DNA of 49,543 nt, from positions 1 through 49,543 of the forward strand of contig WVYX01000283.1 of NCBI GenBank assembly GCA_011772755.1, in the 5' to 3' direction. This DNA comes from Gemmatimonadales bacterium. GTDB taxonomy: Bacteria > Gemmatimonadota > Gemmatimonadetes > Gemmatimonadales > GWC2-71-9. Position 1 is the first letter of the stretch; the number at the start of each line of letters is the position of its first letter. Made by a program: the position numbers and the translations under genes. Below, one piece after another: positions 8,520 through 16,896 of this stretch. Under the pieces are notes generated by a model. That model was not told where the DNA came from, did not search any database, and was given only the letters and a program-made list of their open reading frames with translations.

Positions 8520-9290
8520 ATGCTCGGTGCCATCGCCGGCGATGTCATTGGGTCAGTGTTCGAGGGCTACCCCACCAAATCCTGTGATTTCCCCCTCATT
8601 GACGCACACAGCACGTTCACCGACGACACGGTCCTCACCGTGGCGGTCGCCGACGCCATCCTGTCGGGAGGGGATTACGCATCCTCCCTCAAGCACTGGG
8701 CTCGTAAGTATCCCAACGCCGGCTACGGCAGTGCGTTCTATCACTGGATGCTCTCCCCAGATCGCGCACCATACAACAGTTGGGGCAACGGGTCGGCCAT
8801 GCGCGTGAGCCCCGTAGGGTTCGCATTCGATTCGTTGGAAGTGGTTCTGCAGGAAGCCAAAAGGACCGCGGAGGTCACGCATAACCATCCCGAGGGCATC
8901 AAGGGCGCTCAGGCCACTGCAGTGGCGGTGTTCTTGGCCCGTCAGGGTGAGAGCAAGGGACGCATCAGAGACGAGATCGCCCAGCGATTCGCGTACGATC
9001 TCGACAGGACGCTCGATGCCATTCGGCCCGGCTACCGCTTCGACATCTCGTGCCAGGGGTCGGTTCCAGAGTCCATCATCGCCTTCCTGGAGTCGGAGGA
9101 TGTCGAAAGTGCGATCCGCAAGGCGATCTCGTTGGGCGGTGACAGTGACACGATGGCGTGCATAGCCGGCGCCATAGCCGAGGCGTTCTACAGGGAGATC
9201 CCGTCGAGTATCCGTTCCGGTGTGAGGGACCGGCTGACCGCAGACCTTCTCGCCGTGGTGGACGAATTCCAGGCTCGGCACTGCCGCTGA
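8520..9290 (+). CDS. ADP-ribosylglycohydrolase family protein (DraG/ARH-like)
   Basis: A 256 aa cytoplasmic protein with the alpha-helical ADP-ribosyl(glyco)hydrolase fold. MLGAIAGDVIGSVFEG is the typical N-terminus, STFTDDT (Asp35, Asp36) carries first-shell Mg ligands, and GGDSDTMACIAGAIA (Asp208, Asp210) is the C-terminal di-magnesium and ADP-ribose binding motif. Known members remove ADP-ribose from arginine, serine or other acceptors, or hydrolyse small ADP-ribosyl metabolites. The start lies 12 nt after the upstream stop, so it is very likely in the same transcript as the TPP enzyme. No ADP-ribosyltransferase is encoded nearby, so this is not a DraT/DraG or toxin pair. Family is firm, substrate unknown. 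Confidence 0.93.
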   Translation: MLGAIAGDVIGSVFEGYPTKSCDFPLIDAHSTFTDDTVLTVAVADAILSGGDYASSLKHWARKYPNAGYGSAFYHWMLSPDRAPYNSWGNGSAMRVSPVGFAFDSLEVVLQEAKRTAEVTHNHPEGIKGAQATAVAVFLARQGESKGRIRDEIAQRFAYDLDRTLDAIRPGYRFDISCQGSVPESIIAFLESEDVESAIRKAISLGGDSDTMACIAGAIAEAFYREIPSSIRSGVRDRLTADLLAVVDEFQARHCR

Positions 9291-9389
9291 CCGTTCCCGA
9301 CAATCCTCTTGTTACCCGAGCTCAGCTCCCCAGGGAACAGGGAACCCGGCGCGCTGTCTATCGGTTTCGCGAACAAGGCGGGACGAGCC

Positions 9390-9665
9390 ATGACCGCGAA
9401 ACCCGTCGACACTATCGCACCGATCCGCCGCTGCATTGTCATCACGCTGGCGGCCACCGTTCTCAGCATCACGCCTGCCTGGGCCCAATGGCCACCGGAC
9501 TCATTCACCAATCTGAAGGTATTGCCCAAGGACAGCAGAACGCTGGCCGGCCCGTCGACCAACGAGGCCGGGACTCAGACCCCGGGCATCGCGCCCGGGG
9601 TCGCTGCATTTGGACCGGCCCTGGGCGGATCACTCTGCAACCTTTTGCCCGCTCCCTCCGTCTAA
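9390..9665 (+). pseudogene. Truncated c-type cytochrome relic
   Basis: From the ATG at 9390 the frame gives a signal peptide ending ITPAWAQ, then WPPDSFTNLKVLPKDSRTLA. That is the characteristic N-terminus of an exported monoheme cytochrome found in Gemmatimonadota and Acidobacteriota, as I recall the family. The rest of the family, including the CxxCH heme site, is absent. The frame continues into about 40 low-complexity residues and stops, and I find no CxxCH in the other two frames before 9715. A strong hairpin (9578-9602) sits in the part that replaces the domain. I read it as a gene that lost everything after its first mature 20 residues. An alternative is a short secreted peptide of unknown role. 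Confidence 0.6.
9578..9602. terminator. GC-rich hairpin without T-tract
   Basis: A perfect 10-bp stem, GACCCCGGGC with GCCCGGGGTC, closes a 5-nt loop (ATCGC). No T-run follows on either strand, so it may be a transcription barrier or pause and not a classical intrinsic terminator. It lies inside the cytochrome relic and upstream of the DUF5916 gene. Confidence 0.45.
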
Positions 9666-9715
9666 CGCTGTAAGGGGACCACGCTAGCACACAATCTGAT
9701 CTCGGGAGGGGTTCC

Positions 9716-12436
9716 GTGTTGAAACACACCTCCCGCCGGCTCCTGGGCTTGGTCCTGGGGTCGTTGCCTGCCGTCTGGCTCGCGACCACTGCCTACGCCC
9801 AGAACGGCTCGGAGAACCACAGGCCGGCGCACCCTGAGCGCACCGTACGGGCCGCGCTCCGAGTTTCGCCGATCCAGCTGGATGGGCGGCTGGACGAGCG
9901 CATCTGGCTCACTGCACAGCCAGCCACCGACTTCATCCAAACGCAGCCCGACGAGGGCGAGTCCGCCACGCAGCGTACCGAGGTACGGTTTCTGTTCGAC
10001 GACGGCGCGATCTACATCGGCGCCAGGATGTACGACGAGCTCGGTGCTGAAGGCGTGCAGTCGCGGCTGGTCCGCCGCGACGGCTTCGCCAACAGCGATG
10101 AGTTGTCGATCACGTTCGATACGTTTCACGACCACCTGGGCCGGACGAGCTTCAGCATCAATCCCTCCGGGGTGAAGGGCGACGCCTTCGGGCCCGGAAG
10201 CGCTTTCCCAGATGACTCATGGGATCCCGTCTGGGAGGTGGAGACCCGAGTCGACTCTCTCGGCTGGACCGCCGAGTTCAGGATTCCCCTCTCCCAACTC
10301 CGGTTCCCCAAGGACTCACTCCAGACCTGGGGACTCCAAGTCACGCGGATCGTGAACCGGCTCAACGAACGATCCCACTGGTCGTTCTGGCGACTCAACG
10401 AATCCGGTGGGCCCTCACGGTACGGGCATCTCGAGGGTCTCGTGATCACCGCGTCACCGGGCCGGGCCGAGATTCTGCCCTACGTGGTGGGCCGCTCGGC
10501 CAATTTCGGGGGGACCGACGATAACAACCCGTTCGATAATCCCCACGAGCTGGACTACCGCTTCGGGGTGGACTTGAAGTACCTGCTCACGTCGAACCTC
10601 ACGCTCACGGCGACGATGAACCCCGACTTCGGTCAGGTCGAGGTGGACCCTGCCGTGGTGAACCTCTCGGACTTCGAGACGTACTTCCCCGAGCGGCGGC
10701 CGTTCTTCGTGGAGGGTCGGGGATTCCTGCGGTACGGCGGCTTGTGGTGCTACTTCTGCAGTAACACCTCGGGGCTGAGCCTGTTCTACTCGCGCCGCAT
10801 CGGGCGCACACCGCAGGGCTCGGGCAACGCCTACGACGCCGGCGAGTACGCCGACGTCCCCGAGAACACCACAATCCTGGGGGCGGCCAAGATCACGGGG
10901 CGGACGGCCGGAGGCTGGACCATCGGCCTGCTGGACGCGGTCACTGGGCGAGAGCACGCCAGGGTCATCGGGACCGACGGCTCCCGGTTCAACACCGAGG
11001 TCGAGCCGCTCACCAACTACTTCGCGGGCACTTTGGGGAAGGACCTGCGGGGCGGAGATCTGGTAGTGCGCGCCATGGCAACCTCAGTGGTGCGGGACTT
11101 GCGAAATCCGGCATTCAGAGCCCAGCTCAACCGTCATGCCGAGGCAGCGGGGTTGGAGGTGGTGTCGTGGTGGAAGGACCGCACCTACCGACTGGCGGCG
11201 AATTTTGCTGCGTCTCAGATCGCGGGAGACGCTGGCGCCATCCTTCAGGCCCAGCGCTCCAGCGCTCGGTACTTCCAGCGGCCCGACCGCGAGCACGGCG
11301 GCAACGGGCTGTTCACCGACGCCTACGACTCGACCCTGACCTCCATGCGTGGTTTCGCGGGGTACGCTCGATTCTCCAAGGAGGGCGGCGACTGGCTTTG
11401 GGAGGTTTCCACCAACTTCCGGAGTCCAGGATTCGAAGTGAATGATCTCGCGTTCCTCACCCGCGCGGACTTCGTGTGGATGAACGCGAACATATTCCGA
11501 CAGTTCACCAAGCCCACGAAGGTCTTCCGGCGTATGAGCTTCATCGTGGGCGGGCAGCAGCAGTACAACTTCGACGGCGACCTAACCGACCGGCAGGCCC
11601 ACGCGTTCTTCTCCATCCAGCTGCCCAACTACTGGCGCTTCAACACGTTCTTCATCCGCCGGTTCTCAGTGCTCGACGACCGGCTCACCCGGGGTGGCCC
11701 AGTGGTCCGCCGGCCGAGCTCGAACTACTGGTGGGTGTCCTTGTCCACCGATTCGCGGAAGAACCTCGTGCTGCAGACCAGCCCGAGCTATGGCTGCAAC
11801 AGCGAGGGCGCCTGTGACTATTCGGCAGGCCTGAACATCACGTTCCGGCCGATCCCCAGCATCTCCATCAGCCTGGGGCCTCGATTCAGCCACAGCGAGT
11901 CGTCGGCCCAGTTCGTGAAGTCAGTGGAGGACCCGACGGCGACGGCGTTCTTCGGCCAGCGCTACGTGCTTGCCGATCTCGAGCAGAAGAGCGTATCGAT
12001 GAACACGCGCATCAATGTCACGTTCACGCCGACGCTCACGCTGGAGGTATTCGCACAGCCGTTCATCTCGAGCGGCCACTACACGAGCTTCAAGGAGTTC
12101 AGCGCGCCCCGAGAGGTCACCAAGAACGTGTACGGCCAGGATGTCGGAACCATCACCGCCGACGGTAGCTCGTCCATCGTGGATCCGGACGGTGACGGTC
12201 CGGCCGAGACGTTCACAATCGACGACCCCAATTTCAATTTCCGCTCGCTTCGCGGCAATGCGGTCCTGCGGTGGGAATTCCTCCCTGGCTCCACGCTGTT
12301 TCTGGTCTGGACCCAGTCACGCAGCATCAGCGAGCCGGTCGCCGACCTGAACTTCGGCCGCGACGTCTCGGCGATGTTCAACGCGCCGGCGGACAATATC
12401 TTCCTGGTGAAGGTGAACTACTTCCTGGGGTTCTAG
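9716..12436 (+). CDS. CBM9 / DUF5916 outer-membrane-type protein
   Basis: A 906 aa exported protein. The signal peptide ends near TTAYAQ. The N-terminal part (about residues 45-240) is the carbohydrate-binding-family-9-like domain, with QLDGRLDERIW, DSWDPVWEVETR and RIPLSQLRF. The remainder is the DUF5916 region, rich in aromatic and amphipathic beta strands (NPDFGQVEVDPAVVNLS, RRPFFVEG, LFYSRRIG) and probably an outer-membrane barrel. It ends in LVKVNYFLGF, with a terminal Phe as in many barrel proteins. The start is a GTG at 9716 with GGGAGGG 5-6 nt upstream. It has cysteine pairs, CYFC near residue 344 and a second pair near 698, that the paralogue at 25184-27853 lacks. Transport or sugar binding is inferred only from the domains. 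Confidence 0.9.
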   Translation: MLKHTSRRLLGLVLGSLPAVWLATTAYAQNGSENHRPAHPERTVRAALRVSPIQLDGRLDERIWLTAQPATDFIQTQPDEGESATQRTEVRFLFDDGAIYIGARMYDELGAEGVQSRLVRRDGFANSDELSITFDTFHDHLGRTSFSINPSGVKGDAFGPGSAFPDDSWDPVWEVETRVDSLGWTAEFRIPLSQLRFPKDSLQTWGLQVTRIVNRLNERSHWSFWRLNESGGPSRYGHLEGLVITASPGRAEILPYVVGRSANFGGTDDNNPFDNPHELDYRFGVDLKYLLTSNLTLTATMNPDFGQVEVDPAVVNLSDFETYFPERRPFFVEGRGFLRYGGLWCYFCSNTSGLSLFYSRRIGRTPQGSGNAYDAGEYADVPENTTILGAAKITGRTAGGWTIGLLDAVTGREHARVIGTDGSRFNTEVEPLTNYFAGTLGKDLRGGDLVVRAMATSVVRDLRNPAFRAQLNRHAEAAGLEVVSWWKDRTYRLAANFAASQIAGDAGAILQAQRSSARYFQRPDREHGGNGLFTDAYDSTLTSMRGFAGYARFSKEGGDWLWEVSTNFRSPGFEVNDLAFLTRADFVWMNANIFRQFTKPTKVFRRMSFIVGGQQQYNFDGDLTDRQAHAFFSIQLPNYWRFNTFFIRRFSVLDDRLTRGGPVVRRPSSNYWWVSLSTDSRKNLVLQTSPSYGCNSEGACDYSAGLNITFRPIPSISISLGPRFSHSESSAQFVKSVEDPTATAFFGQRYVLADLEQKSVSMNTRINVTFTPTLTLEVFAQPFISSGHYTSFKEFSAPREVTKNVYGQDVGTITADGSSSIVDPDGDGPAETFTIDDPNFNFRSLRGNAVLRWEFLPGSTLFLVWTQSRSISEPVADLNFGRDVSAMFNAPADNIFLVKVNYFLGF

Positions 12437-12468
12437 CGGAATCAGGTAATCTCCACTTGGCCCACTTC

Positions 12469-12504
12469 GTAGGCCCGGCATCGTCGGAACGGTGCCGGGC
12501 CTAC
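12469..12504. terminator. Bidirectional hairpin terminator between convergent genes
   Basis: GTAGGCCCGGCA (12469-12480) pairs perfectly with TGCCGGGCCTAC (12493-12504), and three more inner pairs shorten the loop to TCGGAA. It lies between the ends of the DUF5916 gene and the convergent ACT-domain gene. The T-tract is weak. Confidence 0.65.
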
Positions 12505-12550
12505 TTGTCACATCGTCAAGAATGGAACCGGGCGCTCCACGTCCCGAGCG

Positions 12551-12967
12551 CTAGTTGGCCTTGAGCACCCGGGCGGCGCGGTTGTACTGATTCGGCCTCA
12601 CCCACAGGATCATGCCGTACCGCCCCTTGCCGGCCGCAACCGCGTCGGCGGCAGTGATATTGATCCCGGCACTTCCCAGCCTGCTGATGTGACGGTGAGC
12701 GGCGCCTAGCTGGTCGTTGCCGGTGATCAAGAACCCTTTCTTCACCTTGCTCACACGCCAGCCGTTCTGCCGCGCCACCCGGCGGAATGCCGGCATGTTG
12801 TCCGGTACGAAATCGAGCTGCGCCTTCCCACCGCCGATGGGGAACCCCGAGTACGCCAGCAGGTTGACTCCGCCCTCTCGGAGCTGACCGAGAACCTTGT
12901 CACCCTGCCCCGCACGGTTGGGAACTTTGATGTAGCAGTAGTTGATCTTCCTCACGCGGTCGGCCAT
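12551..12967 (-). CDS. Tandem ACT-domain protein
   Basis: A 138 aa cytoplasmic protein made of two ACT-like units, about residues 6-65 and 75-136. Each has the beta-alpha-beta pattern: CYIKVPNRAGQGDKVLGQL opens the first and HISRLGSAGINITAADAVA marks the helix and strand of the second. ACT domains bind amino acids or act as dimerisation and regulatory modules; no catalytic domain is attached here. A very strong Shine-Dalgarno, AGGAGGTGA, is placed 3-4 nt before the ATG. It is downstream of the S9 peptidase gene on the same strand with about 180 nt between them. A free-standing ACT protein may sense an amino acid or regulate a partner, but no partner is evident. Confidence 0.88.
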   Translation of the reverse strand: MADRVRKINYCYIKVPNRAGQGDKVLGQLREGGVNLLAYSGFPIGGGKAQLDFVPDNMPAFRRVARQNGWRVSKVKKGFLITGNDQLGAAHRHISRLGSAGINITAADAVAAGKGRYGMILWVRPNQYNRAARVLKAN

Positions 12968-13149
12968 GGGTCACCTCCTGGTGGAGATACGGTGTTCCGA
13001 CCAGCCATTGCACCTACAATAGGGCTTCGGACGGGACCAGGCCACTCTCATAAGCCGCGGGATGAAACTGGCGTGATCGAAGCGACTTGCCACGCCCTGC
13101 ACGACCCCTCTGGGCACACCCACGCAGGCACGTCTCGACAAGCTGCGAA

Positions 13150-15438
13150 TCACCGCCCGCCCGCCGGCAGGTTCTCTTGCAGATACCGGGTCAACAGCCC
13201 GAACAGATGCCGCGTCGTACCCGGCCCCTCGAAGATGCCGTGGGATCGGTTGGGGTAGGCCATCATGGTGAAGTGCTTGTTGTGCCTCACCAATGCGTTG
13301 ATCAGGCTCTCGATTCCCTGATAGTGGACGTTGTCGTCGCCCGTGCCGTGCACGAGCAACAGGTTCCCCTCCAGCTGGTGCGCAAACGTGATAGGGGAGT
13401 TCTGCTCGTACGCCTCCTCCTCGTCCTGCGGCAGTCCGAGGTAGCGCTCCTGGTAGATGGTGTCGTAGTAGCGGTGATCGGCGAGCGCCGCCACAGCCAT
13501 CCCGGTGTGGTACACATCGGGGTAGCGGAACAGGCAGTCCAGCGTGAGCGAGCCGCCGCCGCTCCATCCCCAGATCCCAACTCTCTCCGCATCCACGAAC
13601 GGGAAGCGTTGGGCGACGGCGCGCACCCCGTTCGCCTGGTCCTGCGATGAGATTATGTCGACCTTCTTGTACGCCACCTTTCGCCACTCGCGGCCCCGCG
13701 GTGCAGGCGTGCCCCGGTTGTCGAGGCTCATGACGAGATAGCCGAGCCCGGTCAGGTACTGGTGCCACAACATCTGGCTGCCGCCCCAGCGATCGAGCAC
13801 GGTCTGCCCCCAGGGATGGCCATACCCGAAGAACAGCACGGGGTACTTCTTCGCGGGATCGAAATCGTCGGGCTTCATCATCCAACCGTCGAGGATAACC
13901 CCGTCACCAATGTCGACACGGAAGAACTCCGTGGGTCGTTGCTTGACCGCGGTCACCTTCTCGCGGAGCTCGAGATTCTCCACCAGCGAGCGCATGACCC
14001 GATGTGTCGGCAGCTCCACCAACGAGATGACGGGTGGCGTGTTGAACGTGGAGTAGGTATGGATCGCCCGCTCCCCGCCGGGAGAGAGTTGATAGCTGTG
14101 CCAGCCGGGCGCGCCCGACGGGGAAAGGCGCTCTGCCCTCAACGAGCCATCAAGCGGTACCCGAAACAGGTACCGCTGGGTTGCGTTCTGCGGCGAGCCG
14201 GTGTAATAGAGCCACCCATCCTCTTCGTCCACCAGGCTGACGGCGACGACGTCGGTCTCGGGTGGGGTGAGGGACTCGATCTGCCGGCCGTCGCGACTCA
14301 CCAGGTAGACCCGGCGCCACCCATCGCGCTCGCTCACCCAGGTAAAGCGGCTACCGCCACTCAGCCAGTCGGCGTAGTCCACGGGATCCAGCCAGGCCTC
14401 ATCCCGCTCGATCAGCACGGTGCGGACGGCGCCCGTGCGGGCATCGCCCAGCATCACACGGTTGGTGTTTTGCAGACGGTTCATGTGCTGGATCGCCACG
14501 TCATCCGAGCCACCAGACCACCCCATCCGAGCGATGTAGCTGTTCCGGGGATCGGCGTCGATCTGAAGCCAGACCGTTTCGCCGCCATCTGCCGGGACGA
14601 CTCCCACCCGCGCTGCCGAGTTCGTGGTGCCGGCCTTGGGAAACTGCACGGGAATGGTGTAGGAGTAGAGGGAATCCGTATTGTTGATCAGCAAGAACTC
14701 ACGCACGCCGGACGCATCGAGCTGCCAATAGGCGATCCGCTTCCCGTCCGGGCTCCACCGGAATCCATCGGCGCCGAACCGCGACCCCAAGAAGAACTCC
14801 TCCTCGTACACCCAGTCGAACCTGCCATTCAAGATCGTGCGTGAGCCGTCATCCGTGAGCTGCACAACCTCGCCGCTCTCCACATCTTCCACGTAGAGGT
14901 TGTTCTCGCTGACATACGCGACACGCGAACCGTCCGGAGAGAACTTGGCGTACATCAGGGAAGATTCCGGTGCATCTCCTCCCAACTGGCGTAGGCGCCG
15001 ACTCTCGAGATCCAGCACCCAGTAGTCACCGCGGGTATTGAAGCGCCACACGCGCCGAGTATTAGTGAAGATGAGCAGCGTCGTTCGGTCGGTGGACCAG
15101 GTGTAGTTCGCTATCCGGAGCGGCCGCTCGTCGCCTTCTGGGACGAGCCAGGAGGCCGGGACGATCAACTCCCTCCGAGCGCTCTGGGCGTCATACTTCA
15201 CAATGTCGCGTCCACCTGCGACATCTTCCGACCGCTCGAGGGTCGTGTAGCTCCCCTCATCCAGCCATCGCGCCGGTCCGAACCGCTCGCCACTGAACTC
15301 GAACGATGTGAACAGGCGATCCAGGGTGAGCGGCTCGGCTTCTTGAGCATGAACCGCGGGAACCATGCTCAGGAGAACGATGATGGCCCACACGTGGGGC
15401 CGCGGGCCGACGAGAATGCTTGTTGGACGGTGTCTCAT
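13150..15438 (-). CDS. Exported S9 family (dipeptidyl peptidase IV-like) serine peptidase
   Basis: A prolyl-oligopeptidase-family enzyme of about 762 aa that removes dipeptides from peptide N-termini, probably in the periplasm. The start I use is the ATG at 15438 (MRHRPTSIL), which gives a signal peptide ending PAVHAQ and has GAGGTGG upstream; the longer frame has no such support. Residues about 60-500 form the DPPIV beta-propeller, with repeated strand motifs such as FSPDGSRVAY and WSPDGKRIAY. The catalytic domain follows, with Ser626 in GWSGGG, Asp702 in HGTGDDNVH and His733 in RSHGI. An EEEFF-like glutamate pair in the propeller (VYEEEFFLG) matches the DPPIV feature that anchors the substrate N-terminus. 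It lies just downstream of the C1 peptidase gene (91 nt), probably one operon. Confidence 0.94.
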   Translation of the reverse strand: MRHRPTSILVGPRPHVWAIIVLLSMVPAVHAQEAEPLTLDRLFTSFEFSGERFGPARWLDEGSYTTLERSEDVAGGRDIVKYDAQSARRELIVPASWLVPEGDERPLRIANYTWSTDRTTLLIFTNTRRVWRFNTRGDYWVLDLESRRLRQLGGDAPESSLMYAKFSPDGSRVAYVSENNLYVEDVESGEVVQLTDDGSRTILNGRFDWVYEEEFFLGSRFGADGFRWSPDGKRIAYWQLDASGVREFLLINNTDSLYSYTIPVQFPKAGTTNSAARVGVVPADGGETVWLQIDADPRNSYIARMGWSGGSDDVAIQHMNRLQNTNRVMLGDARTGAVRTVLIERDEAWLDPVDYADWLSGGSRFTWVSERDGWRRVYLVSRDGRQIESLTPPETDVVAVSLVDEEDGWLYYTGSPQNATQRYLFRVPLDGSLRAERLSPSGAPGWHSYQLSPGGERAIHTYSTFNTPPVISLVELPTHRVMRSLVENLELREKVTAVKQRPTEFFRVDIGDGVILDGWMMKPDDFDPAKKYPVLFFGYGHPWGQTVLDRWGGSQMLWHQYLTGLGYLVMSLDNRGTPAPRGREWRKVAYKKVDIISSQDQANGVRAVAQRFPFVDAERVGIWGWSGGGSLTLDCLFRYPDVYHTGMAVAALADHRYYDTIYQERYLGLPQDEEEAYEQNSPITFAHQLEGNLLLVHGTGDDNVHYQGIESLINALVRHNKHFTMMAYPNRSHGIFEGPGTTRHLFGLLTRYLQENLPAGGR

Positions 15439-15529
15439 AGGGGACTGCCACCTCACGTTGCATGGTTGGACTGGCGGGGCGGCGATCGAGCCGCCCCGAT
15501 CGTGCAGCGTGCCAGGGCCGGCGCCCATC

Positions 15530-16696
15530 TCAGTTCCGCAGCGCTCTCCTGGCTAGCTCCTGCGGCAAGGCGTCTCGATGGACCACGATGCTCATAGTCT
15601 TGGCTCGCACATACGACTCCGACATGTAGACGAAACCGTCTTTCGCACCGGTTTCACCCCAGGAGTTCTTGGTGACATAATACTTGGTACCGTGCTGGTC
15701 TTTGGCGATCCCAACGATGTGCATCAGATGGTCGTCCGACGACGTGTAGTTGTCAAACGACCGCTGCCTCAGCTCCTGGGTAACGCGGACCTCCGGTTCC
15801 GGAACGTCACACAGCTGCCCTCGCTCTTCGCTGCTTCGCTCGTCCCATGGATTCAGCGGCCAAATCGCCACTCCTTTGTCGTGGCAGAAGCTGCGCTCGC
15901 TCACGTCCCCGTCCCAGTCCACCGAGAATCCGCGCTCGACGGCGCGATCGATCACGCCCATGAGCTCCTCCAAGGGAACGTTGTAGCTCTTGTTCCGAGC
16001 CCAGTTGTCCGGGATCTCCAGCGCGAACCAGCTATCGAATGGGTGGTGGGTAAAGGACGTCAGCTCGACGTAGTCGTCCGGGCGGATGCCCAGCTCGCCG
16101 GCGAATGACCGTGGCGTGTACGTCTTGCCGTTGTAGACGAACGTCTCGGGTATCTCACCCAGGTACGCATCCAAGATGCCTTCGACCGCTTCGGGCCATA
16201 CCGGACTCAGCCCGCCTCTGGTCTTCACAACGGCATCGACGGCTCCCTTGAGCACGGCATGCAGCTCGGCGTGGTCGTGCCGCTCCTTGCCGTACTGCCG
16301 CCCGCTGTACAACGCTTCGGGCACCGCGCCGTACAGCCTGACGGCGCGGATCACATCCCCGGCGAGGCTGCCTTGACCCAGGGTAGTATTGCCATGCAAC
16401 CGCACGTAGTTTTGCACTTTTTGGGGGTAGGTCATCCGGACGAAGTACATCTCGGAGAGGTCCAGCGGCCCGTTCCCCATTCGGAGCAGCTCGGTCTCGA
16501 TGAAACTCGTGGTAGCGAAGCTCCAGCACGTGCCGGTTCTGGCTTGATCCTTCACGGGAGTGGTCGGCACTTCGGCGACAGTCTGAAAGACGAAGCCTTC
16601 CTCTTGCGGAGTGCCTCGGCCACCGACCGATTGCGCGGCGGCGGCGGGAACCAGCAGTGTGGCGGACAGGAAGACAAAAAGCACCCGCGTCATCAT
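15530..16696 (-). CDS. Exported C1 (papain/bleomycin hydrolase-like) cysteine peptidase
   Basis: A 388 aa cysteine peptidase with an N-terminal signal peptide ending PAAAAQ, so it should act outside the cytoplasm. The catalytic set is complete: oxyanion Gln51 in VKDQ, nucleophile Cys57 in GTCWSF, His326 in DHLMHIVG and Asn344 in TKNSWG. The spacing, and the long insert between the Cys and His regions, resemble the C1B bleomycin hydrolase group more than short papains. No pro-region typical of papain zymogens is visible; only about 30 residues separate the signal from the catalytic domain. It is followed 91 nt downstream by the S9 peptidase gene, suggesting joint peptide degradation. The opposite side is a divergent promoter region shared with a Tat-exported PLP enzyme gene. 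Confidence 0.93.
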   Translation of the reverse strand: MMTRVLFVFLSATLLVPAAAAQSVGGRGTPQEEGFVFQTVAEVPTTPVKDQARTGTCWSFATTSFIETELLRMGNGPLDLSEMYFVRMTYPQKVQNYVRLHGNTTLGQGSLAGDVIRAVRLYGAVPEALYSGRQYGKERHDHAELHAVLKGAVDAVVKTRGGLSPVWPEAVEGILDAYLGEIPETFVYNGKTYTPRSFAGELGIRPDDYVELTSFTHHPFDSWFALEIPDNWARNKSYNVPLEELMGVIDRAVERGFSVDWDGDVSERSFCHDKGVAIWPLNPWDERSSEERGQLCDVPEPEVRVTQELRQRSFDNYTSSDDHLMHIVGIAKDQHGTKYYVTKNSWGETGAKDGFVYMSESYVRAKTMSIVVHRDALPQELARRALRN

Positions 16697-16896
16697 AGCC
16701 CCACCTCCCGTACAGGTTCTTGAACCAGCAGCGCAAGAAGTGAACGAGCCGCAAGTCAGGCCGTGGAATGCAATCTAGCGTACGCCAGCGCCTGCTTCCA
16801 TCCGACTTCCCATGGTACCCTCGCCGCGCCCGCTCCTCGTCTCTAGGTTAGCAGGGTACTGCAGCCAGCCAAGATCCCTCAACTCAGGAACCCGCG

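Noticed and set aside
8520-9290. DraG-type nitrogenase regulation or a toxin-antitoxin pair
   Set aside because: No ADP-ribosyltransferase or nitrogenase gene is present nearby.
12971-13885. A 304-codon minus-strand frame overlapping the S9 peptidase C-terminus
   Set aside because: It runs in a different frame of the same strand as the peptidase catalytic domain and is Arg-rich without motifs.
13762-14844. A 360-codon plus-strand frame opposite the S9 peptidase
   Set aside because: It is antisense to a gene with complete catalytic motifs, is rich in His/Pro/Gly shadow composition and shows no domain.
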